A DNA stretch of 37,336 nt, taken from contig CAZZKG010000037.1 in NCBI GenBank assembly GCA_964654825.1, positions 1-37,336 of the forward strand, in the 5' to 3' direction. Source of the DNA: CAZZKG01 sp964654825. Lineage in GTDB: Bacteria; Gemmatimonadota; CAZMKB01. Below, piece after piece: positions 23,326 through 33,030 of this stretch. Positions within the stretch are counted from its first letter, which is position 1; each line of letters begins with the position of its first letter. The notes beneath the pieces were generated by a model that had not been told where the DNA came from, did no database searches, and worked only from the letters and a program-made list of their open reading frames with translations. The translations under genes were made by a program, and so were the position numbers.

Positions 23326-24687
23326 TCATGTACGCTTCAGGTTGTGGCGCCTCATGATTTTAAGGAGACTGGCATGGTCGGCGAGCCCGAGCTCCTTTGC
23401 GGTTCGGGTGATATGCCAGTCATTCCGCCCGAGGGCGGCAATAATGATCTTCCGTTCTGCTTCCGCTTTGAGGTCGTGGTAGGTCCGAGACCGTGGTCCG
23501 ATCTCGAGCGGAACATCCCCCCGAACCTCGGCAGGAATCTGATCGATTCCAATTACATCACCATCGGTGGCAATAATCATACGCTCGATGATGTTTCTCA
23601 GCTCACGCACATTGTTTCGCTTCCAGTCGAAGGCCATGAGCACCTCCAGTACTTCCGAAACGAGACTTTTCCGGCGCATACCCAGCCTGGAACACGTGGC
23701 GGCGAGAAGGTGATTTACAAGCTCGGGGATGTCGGAAATACGTTCGCGCAACGGGGGGACGGTGAGGATGTGGACGTTCAACCGAAAGAGGAGATCCTGC
23801 CGGAAACGTCCCGATTCAATATCGGATTCCAGGTCGCGGTTGGTGGCGGCAAGTATCCTCGTTTTCACCTCGATGGTACGCTCTCCGCCCAGGCGTGTCA
23901 CCCGACCTTCCTCAAGAACCCGGAGCAGTTTAGCCTGAGCGGGAAGTGGTAACTCTCCTATCTCATCGAGAAAGAGCGTGCCGCCGCCGGCCTGTTCGAA
24001 TGCTCCCCGGTGCATTCTGCTGGCCCCGGTAAAAGCACCTCGTTCGTGACCGAAGAGCTCGCTCTCGACGAGGTTCTCCGGCAGCGCTCCACTGTTGATC
24101 GCAATGAATGGTTTGCCCGGACCCGTACCGAGGCGATGAATTTCCCGGGCTACGATTTCTTTTCCCGACCCGCTTTCACCCACGATCAACACCGGGCTCG
24201 GGATATGCGCTACGCGGGAGATCTGTTCCTTCAGGTGAAGCATCGGCGGGCTCGAACCGATGAGGGGGGTTTCCGTTCCCAGATCCTGCTTGAGAACCTC
24301 GATTTCCTCCTCAAGCCGTACCCGTTCGAGGGCGTTCTCCACTTCCCGCGCCACCCGTTCCATCGATTCGGCTTTGTCGATAAAACTGTAGGCACCCAGA
24401 CGAATCGCCTGGATGCAGCGATCGTAGTTTCCCGTACCCGTGTAGACGATGACGGGGGTCCGGATACCGCGCTCCTTCAGGTTACGGAGAACTTCGAATC
24501 CGTCAACGCCGGGCATCTCCAGATCGAGGATCACGCAATCGACGGCTTCATCCGCCATGATTTCGAGTGCCTCTTTACCGCCGCCTGCGACGAGCGCCTC
24601 GTAACCACCGACCCGCTTCAGGTCATATGCGTACTGTTCGGCCAGAGTGAGGACATCATCCACGATCAATACAAGTGTCATCTTCAA
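23326..24687 (-). CDS. NtrC-type sigma-54-dependent response regulator
   Basis: A 453-residue regulator with three domains. Receiver, residues ~4-118: acidic pair D10/D11, phospho-acceptor Asp55 (VILDLEMPG), Thr83 and Lys105. AAA+ sigma-54-interaction domain, ~138-370: Walker A GESGSGKE (170-177), GAFTGA (217-222) for contact with sigma-54, Walker B TLFLDE (237-242), arginine finger region FRQDLLFRLN (295-304). DNA-binding domain, ~405-450: Fis-type helix-turn-helix (WHITRTAKELGLADHASLLK). All catalytic motifs are intact. Its start overlaps the stop of the histidine kinase gene by four bases (ATGA), so they form a cognate pair made from one transcript. The likely targets are sigma-54 promoters such as the one upstream of the TPR lipoprotein gene. 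Confidence 0.95.
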   Translation of the reverse strand: MKMTLVLIVDDVLTLAEQYAYDLKRVGGYEALVAGGGKEALEIMADEAVDCVILDLEMPGVDGFEVLRNLKERGIRTPVIVYTGTGNYDRCIQAIRLGAYSFIDKAESMERVAREVENALERVRLEEEIEVLKQDLGTETPLIGSSPPMLHLKEQISRVAHIPSPVLIVGESGSGKEIVAREIHRLGTGPGKPFIAINSGALPENLVESELFGHERGAFTGASRMHRGAFEQAGGGTLFLDEIGELPLPAQAKLLRVLEEGRVTRLGGERTIEVKTRILAATNRDLESDIESGRFRQDLLFRLNVHILTVPPLRERISDIPELVNHLLAATCSRLGMRRKSLVSEVLEVLMAFDWKRNNVRELRNIIERMIIATDGDVIGIDQIPAEVRGDVPLEIGPRSRTYHDLKAEAERKIIIAALGRNDWHITRTAKELGLADHASLLKIMRRHNLKRT

Positions 24688-26447
24688 TCCCCTCCCCGAT
24701 CGGTGGTATTTGCCCCATCGAGAGTCGAGTCTCCTGTTCCAAAGGGCAGGTCGACAATAAAACGACTCCCTCTCCCTTCTTCACTCTCTACCCGGATGGA
24801 GCCATCGAGATCCATGACGAGTCGTCGCACGATCGACAGCCCCAATCCGGTTCCATCTTCCTTCGTAGTATAAAAATCATCAAAAACTCTGGCCAGCTGT
24901 TCTTCGCTCATCCCGATACCCGTATCGGCGACAGTGATCCTGACTCGAGGTCGACCGCCTTTCTGATCGACGAGCAGAGTGGTAACGGTGACGGTCCCCA
25001 GAGGTGACTGGAGGCTGTCAACGGCATTGTCCACAAGGTTTTCGAGTATCCGGCGCAGCATGAGGGGATCTCCCGGTACTATGACCCCTTCACTCAGGTC
25101 CACCTGCATATCACCGCGACCTGCACTCCGGGCATCCATCACGACGTTCATGATTATTTCATTTACTTCACACGGCCGGCGTTCACTCCGGGGATAAAGT
25201 CGCGTATAATTGGACGCGAGATTCTCCAGGTAGGAGATGCTGGAGTCGAGAGTACTCTGTCGCTCATCGAAAATCTCGGGCAGCCGCTCCGGTGTGTCTT
25301 TCACCAGCTGAGAGAGGTGACGAAAGACATTGCGTATCGGTATGAGACCATTTTTTATGTCATGATTAACCTGCCGGGCCAACTCTCCGAGTGTTGCACG
25401 TCGTTCGGCATCTTTTATCCGGACCGTGCCGGCACGCAGCCTCTCGGTCATCGCACCGAGGAGCCGTGAGAGAGCTCCTATTTCATCTTTACGGTGGGTT
25501 CTAAAATCTATGTCCAGGCGATCGAGATCGATACGAGACGTTTTATCAGCGAGTTCCATGAGCGGCCGGCTTATCCTCGAAACGAGCCAGCTCGACAGTA
25601 AAATGGCGAGGACGGAGGTCACGACGACCGCTATCAGAAACCACCGATCGATACTTCGAAGCATATCCTGCAGTTCGGAAAGATCGTGAGTCACACGTAT
25701 CCGGGCAGGTGTTTGTTCCTCTCGTGAGGAATCTATAAACGGAACGATCAGTTCTCGAACAATCCGGCCGGCCTCCGGATGCTCCGGCGACCCCACTTCC
25801 CCGGACCCTGATCCTCTCATCCCCGATGTCAGCATCCCTCCCGGAAAAATCAGGGATACAGAGAGATCGGTACCGCTCGACAGTCGGGCGAGAAATCGAT
25901 GATCCATCAGCACCCCGGCTACGATCGTAAATCGGTTTCCTGCCATCTGGAATGAATCGGCACCAGCCAGGGCGAGGAAAGGCGCTTCCGGTGCTCGGGC
26001 CTGGACAAGAGCAATCCCACCATGAACCGAGGAGAGCAGTTTTGGAAGCCGGGGCTCCAGCCGATCGTATTCATTCCGGAAATGTCCCGAGCTGACGATC
26101 CGACCTGCTTCATCCTGTATTTGCATCATCGAGAGCCCGGTGAGTTGCATGGCGTTCCCGGCGTAGTCGAGGAGATACCGGCGCTCTTCCGGGACGTGAT
26201 CAACGGCGGCCCTGCGAAAGCGGTTGTCATCGACAACGGCCCTCCGCAGTGCAGTAAGTGTAATGGCGATCGTAGTGTTTTGCTGCTCGAGATCTTCTTC
26301 GATTACAGACACGAGGGACGCGACCCGGGATTCATATTGCCTCTTGAGACGATCCGACATTTCATCCCGGATAAAAAGCGCGAGAATAACCATTGGAATC
26401 AGGACCGCAATTAGGAAAACCACGAGAAGCCGGGTACGGAAGGACAT
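24684..26447 (-). CDS. membrane sensor histidine kinase
   Basis: A 587-residue kinase. Membrane helix at about 6-26, periplasmic sensor region at ~28-265, second helix at ~268-290, then HAMP at ~287-340 (ISRPLMELADKTSRI). The dimerisation/phospho-acceptor domain has RQVNHDIKNGL with His362. ATP-binding domain: N box ENLVDNAVD (469-477), DTGIGMS (508-514), GTGLGLSIV (532-540). The sensor resembles no small-ligand fold that I can name. It starts six bases after the stop of the substrate-binding-type lipoprotein gene and overlaps the response regulator by four bases; the three form one operon from the promoter at 27982-28011. The binding protein is therefore the likely source of its signal. Confidence 0.92.
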   Translation of the reverse strand: MSFRTRLLVVFLIAVLIPMVILALFIRDEMSDRLKRQYESRVASLVSVIEEDLEQQNTTIAITLTALRRAVVDDNRFRRAAVDHVPEERRYLLDYAGNAMQLTGLSMMQIQDEAGRIVSSGHFRNEYDRLEPRLPKLLSSVHGGIALVQARAPEAPFLALAGADSFQMAGNRFTIVAGVLMDHRFLARLSSGTDLSVSLIFPGGMLTSGMRGSGSGEVGSPEHPEAGRIVRELIVPFIDSSREEQTPARIRVTHDLSELQDMLRSIDRWFLIAVVVTSVLAILLSSWLVSRISRPLMELADKTSRIDLDRLDIDFRTHRKDEIGALSRLLGAMTERLRAGTVRIKDAERRATLGELARQVNHDIKNGLIPIRNVFRHLSQLVKDTPERLPEIFDERQSTLDSSISYLENLASNYTRLYPRSERRPCEVNEIIMNVVMDARSAGRGDMQVDLSEGVIVPGDPLMLRRILENLVDNAVDSLQSPLGTVTVTTLLVDQKGGRPRVRITVADTGIGMSEEQLARVFDDFYTTKEDGTGLGLSIVRRLVMDLDGSIRVESEEGRGSRFIVDLPFGTGDSTLDGANTTDRGGD

Positions 26448-26453
26448 AGCACG

Positions 26454-27941
26454 TTACCTCTCCTGCGACACCCCGTTCGTTATGAGAATGTCACCGCTGT
26501 AATCAATTACCGGTTCGACACTGCTACGATCCACAATCACGTATCGGCGTGTGTCCACTAGTGGGATCAGGGCATCAGAAAGATCGACTACTTCGATAGA
26601 GAGCCAGGGTGCCGAATTCGTCAACCTGCGCTCTTCATAACACGGATCGGTCCACTGACATGAAACCGGAATGATGTAGGCGAATTCATCGCCGTCCCGA
26701 ATGCTCATCTCGAGTTCTTTCTCGGGTTTACCCTCTGTTACGATCCTGAAATCATTTCCGATCAAACCCGGAACGGCGTGAGCGAGTTCCGCTGCCTCCG
26801 ATGAAGAGATGGTATCGGTGGCAGCAAGAGCCACGATCCGCTCGGCGAGATCGCGGGCTATCGGATCCTTCATCGCATAGAGGATGCGTCGCAGGCCAGA
26901 TCCAGCATGAGCTCCGTAAGGTATGGGTGGATTCCCTTCGGCTGGGGGGTAGAACCTCCCACACTCATCGAGAGTTTCCCACCAGGACGGTGATCGATGA
27001 CCGCGGGCATCACCCCTCACCGCGTCCTGTGCGAATCCATCCAGCAGATCAGGAGGGAGATCGCCGACGGTACCACCCTGAAGGAGTTTCAGGACACGAG
27101 ATGGAGAGAGAAGCACATAGGTCCTGTTCCACGGTAATGCAACGGTCGTTAATTGCGGCCTTCTCAATGCATATTCGATCACTGCCGGATCAGCAGTGAC
27201 CATCACATCGATTACACCCTCGAGAAGATCCCGCGTATCGGACATCCTCGTTTCGACAAACCGGATGACCGGCCCCTCCCTGTAGGAGACGGGTGTGCAT
27301 ACGACTGTTCGATTGAACTCAGCCGCGTCCTTCTGTACAGGCGTCTCGATTCTGTAAGAACCACTTCCGACCGGCCAGAGCGACTCTCCTGCTCGTTTTA
27401 CTACCGCGAATTCGAGCGACGAGAGCACCCGCGGAACTTCTCGATGCGGGCGGTCGAAGTAGACACGCAGGACGTGTTCTTTGACGATTCCGGTCGAATC
27501 AATTCCAGCGGCGGTTACCATCGTCTCGACCATGAATCTCCGCCAGCTCCGGATGACATCCTCCGCTGTGAGGGGAGTCCCGTCCCAGAACTGCACATCT
27601 TCACGCAGCTCGAATGTCCAGATCCTGCCATCCCCGCCCCTCCTCCACCCTTTGGCGAGCCCTGCCTGCACCCTTCCGAGACAGTCGACGGTGATCAGTG
27701 TTTCATAGACATGACGAAACAGGATCCGTTCGCTGTCATTACGTGCCACGGGAGCATTTCCGGGGCTGATGTCATCCAGGAGAGCCACCGTTATCGTGTT
27801 AGCGGTTTCCACCAATCCCTGAGATATCACGCACTCCGGGGATGGTATCACTACCGGAGTCATTACCGTCCGATTACTGCAGCCGACGAAGGGGCCGAGG
27901 GCCACCGCAACAGCGGCGAGGATCAAAATTGATAAACGCAT
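26454..27941 (-). CDS. substrate-binding-type (SBP_bac_5) lipoprotein, first gene of the kinase operon
   Basis: A 495-residue exported lipoprotein: signal peptide MRLSILILAAVAVALGPFVG with Cys21 as the lipid site. Residues ~45-480 match the family-5 oligopeptide/nickel-binding proteins of ABC importers: VARNDSERILFRHVYETLIT, WTFELREDVQFWDGTPLTAEDV and SWRRFM near the start. Later stretches are more divergent. No ABC permease or ATPase gene is near, and the next two genes are a histidine kinase and its regulator, so it probably works as the ligand receptor for the kinase rather than as a transport component. The ATG at 27941 is the only convenient start. It is read from TTGACA-18-TATCAT at 27982-28011, divergent from the TonB receptor gene. 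Confidence 0.83.
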   Translation of the reverse strand: MRLSILILAAVAVALGPFVGCSNRTVMTPVVIPSPECVISQGLVETANTITVALLDDISPGNAPVARNDSERILFRHVYETLITVDCLGRVQAGLAKGWRRGGDGRIWTFELREDVQFWDGTPLTAEDVIRSWRRFMVETMVTAAGIDSTGIVKEHVLRVYFDRPHREVPRVLSSLEFAVVKRAGESLWPVGSGSYRIETPVQKDAAEFNRTVVCTPVSYREGPVIRFVETRMSDTRDLLEGVIDVMVTADPAVIEYALRRPQLTTVALPWNRTYVLLSPSRVLKLLQGGTVGDLPPDLLDGFAQDAVRGDARGHRSPSWWETLDECGRFYPPAEGNPPIPYGAHAGSGLRRILYAMKDPIARDLAERIVALAATDTISSSEAAELAHAVPGLIGNDFRIVTEGKPEKELEMSIRDGDEFAYIIPVSCQWTDPCYEERRLTNSAPWLSIEVVDLSDALIPLVDTRRYVIVDRSSVEPVIDYSGDILITNGVSQER

Positions 27942-27981
27942 ATCTGGATAGGTTGCCTGGGGTTCTCCACCTCTTGAAGGA

Positions 27982-28011
27982 ATGATAAAATAAAGGGGTC
28001 AGGCTTGTCAA
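27982..28011 (-). promoter_or_regulatory. promoter of the lipoprotein-kinase-regulator operon
   Basis: On the minus strand: TTGACA (28006-28011), 18-bp spacer, TATCAT (27982-27987). Start near 27975, about 34 bases before the ATG at 27941. The opposite-direction promoter for the TonB receptor gene was not found with confidence in the same gap. Confidence 0.6.
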
Positions 28012-28230
28012 TGCAGTTCGTGGGAAGCCACAACACCTCTTTGCGGACTTATCCTACAGGGTAGATGTAGGCGGCATGATCACACTCACATCCGGGATAT
28101 CCGTATTTACCCGCAGATGCTGCCGTGAAAACCAGACTTCTTCTCCCGGCCAGTACTATGTATTAAATTGGAATGACCAGATCCTTCGCAGTCGACAATC
28201 TGATTATCCTTCACAATATTATTCTGACTC

Positions 28231-30531
28231 ATGCGTACTCGAACTACATACGGCCTTCACCCATTCCTGATTGTGTGCGTATTCACCCTCTCCTCCGTTG
28301 GATTGATTCGGGTTTCGACGTTGTCTTCGGAACCGGTTAAATCAGGAGAGATCCGTGGAACAATTTCCGACGCTAAAACTCACAAACCCGTTGCCTGGGT
28401 CAACATCACACTGCGAGGGACTCCTTTCGGTACGATGTCGGATGAGGACGGCAGGTTCGGGATCGAGGGCTTTCCCGTGGGTACATACAGTATCATCGTT
28501 GCACGGATAGGATATCGCACTCTCGTGACGACAGATGTCGTAGTTTCTACCGGCAGGCCTGTCCATCTGGACTTGGCTCTCGAGGAAACAGTGCTGGAGG
28601 GTGAAGGTATGAATGTCGTGGCTGACTATTTTCATATAGACAATGACGCAACGTCCAGCACGAGGAGTTTCAATCATGAAGAACTCAGACGACTGCCGGG
28701 AGGGATCGAGGACATCAATCGGGTGATGGTATCTATGCCTGGTGTTGCAACACAGTCTGACCAGATCAACAGCCTCGTGGTCAGAGGTGGCGTCCCTATC
28801 GAAAATCTCACCCTCTATGACAACATAGAGCTCCCCAACGCCAGCCACTTCGGACAATTGGGGGATACGGGCGGTCCCATCGGCATGATCAACATCGATC
28901 TCATCCGGGAGGCTAACTTTTACGCCGGAGGATTTCCGGTGAAGTACGGGGATAAAATCTCTTCGGTCCTCGACATCGAACTGAGAGAGGGTGACCGGGA
29001 ATCTATGGCCAGTGACGTGGGTATTAGTATTTTCGGGATAGGAGGGCTCTTCGAGGGGCCGCTCGACGAAGGTAGGGGCTCCTGGATGGGCTCGTACCGG
29101 AAAAGTTACCTCGATCTGTTAAAGGGTTCTGTAAGTCTCACCGCAGTCCCTCATTATCAGGATCTGCAGGGAAAGATCGTGTATGATCTGAATCCACGGA
29201 ACAGGCTCTCATTCGTCGGAATCGGCGGTATCGATGACGTCCACATAGAGGAGAGTGAGAACCAGTTCGAGAGAAACGTCGACGAGATCATGGTGAGAAC
29301 GGATCAGCACGCCATAGGACTGAACTGGTATTCATTCTGGGCCGAGAGAGGTCACTCGGTGGTCACACTCTCACGCGTGTACAATAACAACCTGGTAGAA
29401 GTGAAGGATGACGATGGGAGTACAATCTTCCGAACCGACTCCTGGGAGAAGGAAACAACCCTCAAGGGAGAGGTACGATATGACACCGGGACGTGGGGAA
29501 ATCTGCTTGCCGGAGCTCAGGTGAAGATCCTGGATTTCTCTCACCAGACCTGGTCCGAAGACGACGCTCTCTTCAGCGGGGAGGTGGATACCATCGTGAT
29601 AAAACCGGGTTTTGATGTCCGGGCCAGGGACAAAACCTGCAAAGTCGGCCTCTTTCTGCATACAAACCAGTCACTGCTGACTGATCGCTTTATTCTCAGA
29701 GGAGGCCTCCGTTTCGATTATTTTACCCTGACAGGCGCCACGGATCTCTCGCCGAGGCTTGGTCTCACGTACAATATAACCAAGAGGACATTTCTCAACG
29801 CCTCCTACGGAATTTTCTCGCAGACACCCCCTCTGAACTGGATCACATCGAGTCTGCCCGAGAACCTTTCCCTCGACAACATCCGTTGCGATCATCTGAT
29901 CTTCGGTATAGAACGCCTTATAAACGACGACCTCAAGTTTACGGTAGAGCTCTACAACAAAGATTATCGGGATTATCCTGTAGAGCTGTCGGACACGACG
30001 AATGTCCGGGCGAACACCGGAAGAGGGTTCTCCCGCGGGGTGGATGTATTTCTTCAGAAAAAACTTTTCGATCGTTATCACGGTCTGGTGAGTTACTCCT
30101 ATTCCGTGGCCCGGGCTGAGACTCCTCTCGATGGTGAATACGATTGGAATTATGACTTCCGTCACATATTCACCTCCATCCTGGGAATCCGGTTATCCGA
30201 CACCTGGGAAATCAGCGGAAGGTGGCGATACATGGGAGGAAGGCCCTACACTCCGATTGTGGACAGTGTCGAAAAATCCCCGGGTGACTGGCTTCCCATT
30301 TATGCTGAGAACAAGAACTCGGCACGTCGACCTGCATACCACCGTCTGGATGTGCGAATCGACAGGCGTTTTCATTTCCGCAGTTGGAATCTCGTTTTAT
30401 ATGTCGAGGTGGAAAACGTCTACAACCGGAAGAATCTCTGGGGGTATGTCTGGAATTATGAGAAGAACCGGACGGAGAAAGTGTATCAGTTCGGCCGCAT
30501 ACCGGTTGGAGGTTTGAGCTTCGAGTTTTAG
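28231..30531 (+). CDS. TonB-dependent outer-membrane receptor
   Basis: A 766-residue outer-membrane transporter. Residues 1 to about 33 include a signal peptide. Residues ~39-118 are a carboxypeptidase-regulatory-like (peptidase-associated) beta domain with GEIRGTISDAKTHKPV and GYRTLVTTDVVV, as in Bacteroidetes-type receptors. The plug is ~145-255 (GGIEDINRVMVSMPGVATQ, SLVVRGG, GFPVKYGDKISSVLDIEL) and the barrel runs to the terminal SFEF, which ends in Phe as usual for outer-membrane insertion. The cargo cannot be told. No strong ribosome binding site precedes the ATG at 28231, so the start could be slightly different. It diverges from the lipoprotein-kinase-regulator operon and ends four bases before the convergent phosphate transporter gene. 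Confidence 0.92.
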   Translation: MRTRTTYGLHPFLIVCVFTLSSVGLIRVSTLSSEPVKSGEIRGTISDAKTHKPVAWVNITLRGTPFGTMSDEDGRFGIEGFPVGTYSIIVARIGYRTLVTTDVVVSTGRPVHLDLALEETVLEGEGMNVVADYFHIDNDATSSTRSFNHEELRRLPGGIEDINRVMVSMPGVATQSDQINSLVVRGGVPIENLTLYDNIELPNASHFGQLGDTGGPIGMINIDLIREANFYAGGFPVKYGDKISSVLDIELREGDRESMASDVGISIFGIGGLFEGPLDEGRGSWMGSYRKSYLDLLKGSVSLTAVPHYQDLQGKIVYDLNPRNRLSFVGIGGIDDVHIEESENQFERNVDEIMVRTDQHAIGLNWYSFWAERGHSVVTLSRVYNNNLVEVKDDDGSTIFRTDSWEKETTLKGEVRYDTGTWGNLLAGAQVKILDFSHQTWSEDDALFSGEVDTIVIKPGFDVRARDKTCKVGLFLHTNQSLLTDRFILRGGLRFDYFTLTGATDLSPRLGLTYNITKRTFLNASYGIFSQTPPLNWITSSLPENLSLDNIRCDHLIFGIERLINDDLKFTVELYNKDYRDYPVELSDTTNVRANTGRGFSRGVDVFLQKKLFDRYHGLVSYSYSVARAETPLDGEYDWNYDFRHIFTSILGIRLSDTWEISGRWRYMGGRPYTPIVDSVEKSPGDWLPIYAENKNSARRPAYHRLDVRIDRRFHFRSWNLVLYVEVENVYNRKNLWGYVWNYEKNRTEKVYQFGRIPVGGLSFEF

Positions 30532-30535
30532 GAAA

Positions 30536-32800
30536 TCAATCCAGATCGAATTCGAGATTGTTCTTCATCCCGCCGAATGATTCCTCGAAGATTTCGAGAA
30601 GCTTCAGGTTCTGTTTCGAGAGCATCATGGCATTTCCGACGATGGCATAGAACAGAATACTCAATCTCGTTTTCGAGCTACCGTCCCTGATCCTGGCAGT
30701 TTGAGTATGATTTAATCTCTCGGCGAGGTCTCTCAACTCCCGATCCTTCTCGATGAGAGTCGCGTAGCTGGTAGTCTGCTTCTTGTTAAAGGTAGATTCG
30801 ACGTTCAGGAGGATATCATGGAGAATCTGCTCCACCTTTTTGAGTTCACTGATCTGCTCGTCGAGCAGACCTTTGTGATGATTGCTGACATGCGTGTAGG
30901 ATCGAATGACGATATCGCGATGCCCGTCGGCGAGTTTCTGCAAACGCCTGATCGTCTGGGCGTATTTGGGCGAGATATGTACTTCACTCCTCTGCAGGAG
31001 ACGCATCGATTTAAAAACATTGGCGATTATGATATTCACCCACTGCTGTACCATTTTTGCATTCTTCCGTTCATTTCTCAATCGGTATTCATCCTGATCA
31101 AAAAGCGCCTCCATGGTGACATCCAGTGATTCGCGTATCTCGTGCAGAAGATAACTTACGTGCTCAAAAGTAGTCGAGATTGCCCGCGGGGCATCTTTTA
31201 TCTTCTTCAGGTTGAAAATCTCGAAGCGCTCACTCGCCTTCTCCCTCTCTTTGTGCGCATGATGAGTCTTCCAGACCGAATAACCTGCAAGCGCCATGAG
31301 CAGGATGACACCGTAGAATTTCGTGAGATATATGATGACCGCGAGAAGCCCCGATACGGTGAAGGCCATGAAAGCGGTCAAAAACCATCCGCCGATCACG
31401 GTCAACACGCCGGTGACGCGGTACACGGCGCTCTCCCTGCCCCAGGCCTGGTCGGCGAACGACGTGCCCATCGCCACCATAAACGTGACGTAGGTAGTCG
31501 AAAGCGGCAGTTTATACGATGTTGCATAGGAGATAACGGCACTGGCGACCATGAGATTCACGGAGGCGCGCAGAAGATCGAACGGAGGACGGTCTTCCTC
31601 ATCGGTTACATCCTGATATTCTGTCGGGTTTATCCTTCTTGATACGAGTTTGCGTATCAAGCCGGGCAAGAGACGCTTCATGGTCTCGATAAAATTGAGC
31701 ACAGCTCGAACGATGAGCCGTGAGAGAACAACCGAGCCGAAACGCTCGAAGCCTTCATCCTGCTGTGCCAGGCTCACCTCAGTTTTGGTAACGGTTCGTG
31801 CTTTCCTGGAGAGCCACAGGGTGATGACCATGATGAGACCTGCAATCAGCAGGAGGAATGTTGCTGAGTGGACCTTTTCTCCAAGGGCCGCCATGGAAAC
31901 ATTTAAAGGATCACTCGAAACAATCGCCGCCTGGTAGGCGTGGAGACCTGCCAGCGGGACACCGATGAAATTGACGAGATCATTTGCCGCGAATGCCATG
32001 GCCAGGGCGAATGTCCCGATGAGGACGATCGGCTTGAGAATGTGGACGTGAAGAAAGAGCAAGATCTGAAGAACAACCGCAGCGATGACAAAAATGGATG
32101 CAAGGATAAACAGGGTGTGTGAATGTATCCATTCAACCGTCTCCGGGGTGATGAACGATGCACCACTGGCGCCTTTTATCAGGATGAAGTAGGTGATGGA
32201 CGCCAGAGCCACCCCGCCCCAGAGAGCGCCGTACCGTTTGAGACTTTTGCCGTAATTGAATGTGAATATCAAGCGGCTGAAAAATTGGACTATCGCCCCG
32301 CACACGAAGGCAACAACCACGGAGAGAAGGATACCGAAAATGATAAGCATTGCTTTTGCCGTGTTAATGTAGTTGACGAGATCCAGTAAGCTGTGATTCA
32401 TTCGTATAATCTTCAGTAGAGAAACGGCGACTGCTGCACCGAGGAGCTCGAAGACGATCGACACGGTGGTCGATGTGGGGAGTCCGTATGTGTTGAAAAG
32501 ATCCAGGAGGATGATATCGGTGAGCATCACCGCCATGAAGATGTTTATAAGATCCGGCATGGTGAAAAACTCGGGGTGAAAAATCCCCTTTCGAGCCACT
32601 TCCATCATACCGCTCGAGAACGTGACACCGATGACGATCCCCAGGCTGGCGACAATCATGATAATGTATCGAGGGGTGACGCGGGAACCTATGGATGAGT
32701 TTAGAAAATTCGCCGCGTCGTTACTTACCCCGACAATGAGATCCACAACTGCAAATCCCATGAGGATAATCACAGCGACGAAGAATATTTCTACAACCAT
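30536..32800 (-). CDS. PiT-family inorganic phosphate transporter with PhoU-like C-terminal domain
   Basis: A 754-residue membrane protein. Two inverted PiT signature repeats are clear: GVSNDAANFLNSSIGS at 24-39 and FAANDLVNFIGVPLAG near 278. About ten to twelve membrane helices lie within residues 1-530. The last ~215 residues (from KIKDAPRAISTTFEHVSYLL) are cytoplasmic and alpha-helical with the look of a PhoU/DUF47 domain, which would regulate transport or relay phosphate status. Fusion of both parts is larger than the common ~420-540-residue PiT proteins. The ATG at 32800 follows GAGAGAGT. Transcription from TTGACA-17-TATTAT at 32880-32908. The gene ends four bases from the TonB receptor stop. 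Confidence 0.92.
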   Translation of the reverse strand: MVVEIFFVAVIILMGFAVVDLIVGVSNDAANFLNSSIGSRVTPRYIIMIVASLGIVIGVTFSSGMMEVARKGIFHPEFFTMPDLINIFMAVMLTDIILLDLFNTYGLPTSTTVSIVFELLGAAVAVSLLKIIRMNHSLLDLVNYINTAKAMLIIFGILLSVVVAFVCGAIVQFFSRLIFTFNYGKSLKRYGALWGGVALASITYFILIKGASGASFITPETVEWIHSHTLFILASIFVIAAVVLQILLFLHVHILKPIVLIGTFALAMAFAANDLVNFIGVPLAGLHAYQAAIVSSDPLNVSMAALGEKVHSATFLLLIAGLIMVITLWLSRKARTVTKTEVSLAQQDEGFERFGSVVLSRLIVRAVLNFIETMKRLLPGLIRKLVSRRINPTEYQDVTDEEDRPPFDLLRASVNLMVASAVISYATSYKLPLSTTYVTFMVAMGTSFADQAWGRESAVYRVTGVLTVIGGWFLTAFMAFTVSGLLAVIIYLTKFYGVILLMALAGYSVWKTHHAHKEREKASERFEIFNLKKIKDAPRAISTTFEHVSYLLHEIRESLDVTMEALFDQDEYRLRNERKNAKMVQQWVNIIIANVFKSMRLLQRSEVHISPKYAQTIRRLQKLADGHRDIVIRSYTHVSNHHKGLLDEQISELKKVEQILHDILLNVESTFNKKQTTSYATLIEKDRELRDLAERLNHTQTARIRDGSSKTRLSILFYAIVGNAMMLSKQNLKLLEIFEESFGGMKNNLEFDLD

Positions 32801-32879
32801 GTGGTACTCTCTCTATAAAAAAAACAGCAGGTTTTATAATCCTTTATGGCAAGCAAACTGATCACCGCTATCGGCAAAG

Positions 32880-32908
32880 ATAATAGTTTAGTGGAGAGGA
32901 CTTGTCAA
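32880..32908 (-). promoter_or_regulatory. promoter of the phosphate transporter gene
   Basis: On the minus strand: TTGACA (32903-32908), 17-bp spacer, TATTAT (32880-32885). Start near 32873, leader of about 73 bases. No Pho-box-like direct repeat was recognised. Confidence 0.7.
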
Positions 32909-33030
32909 TAAACTCCAGGGCGTTTTAACCTGTTGTTCATCTCTGTTCTCACAAAGGTATTACTGAGACGGCAGAGGGGTGCCTGCGCCCGTTCACCTGA
33001 GACAGCGATGTTGTTTTCGCATGTTTTGGA

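Noticed and set aside
24010..24873. 287-codon plus-strand frame opposite the response regulator and kinase
   Set aside because: The minus-strand proteins have complete motifs; this frame has none and no ribosome binding site.
27153..27932. 259-codon plus-strand frame opposite the SBP-type lipoprotein
   Set aside because: Antisense shadow of a real gene; no recognisable domain.
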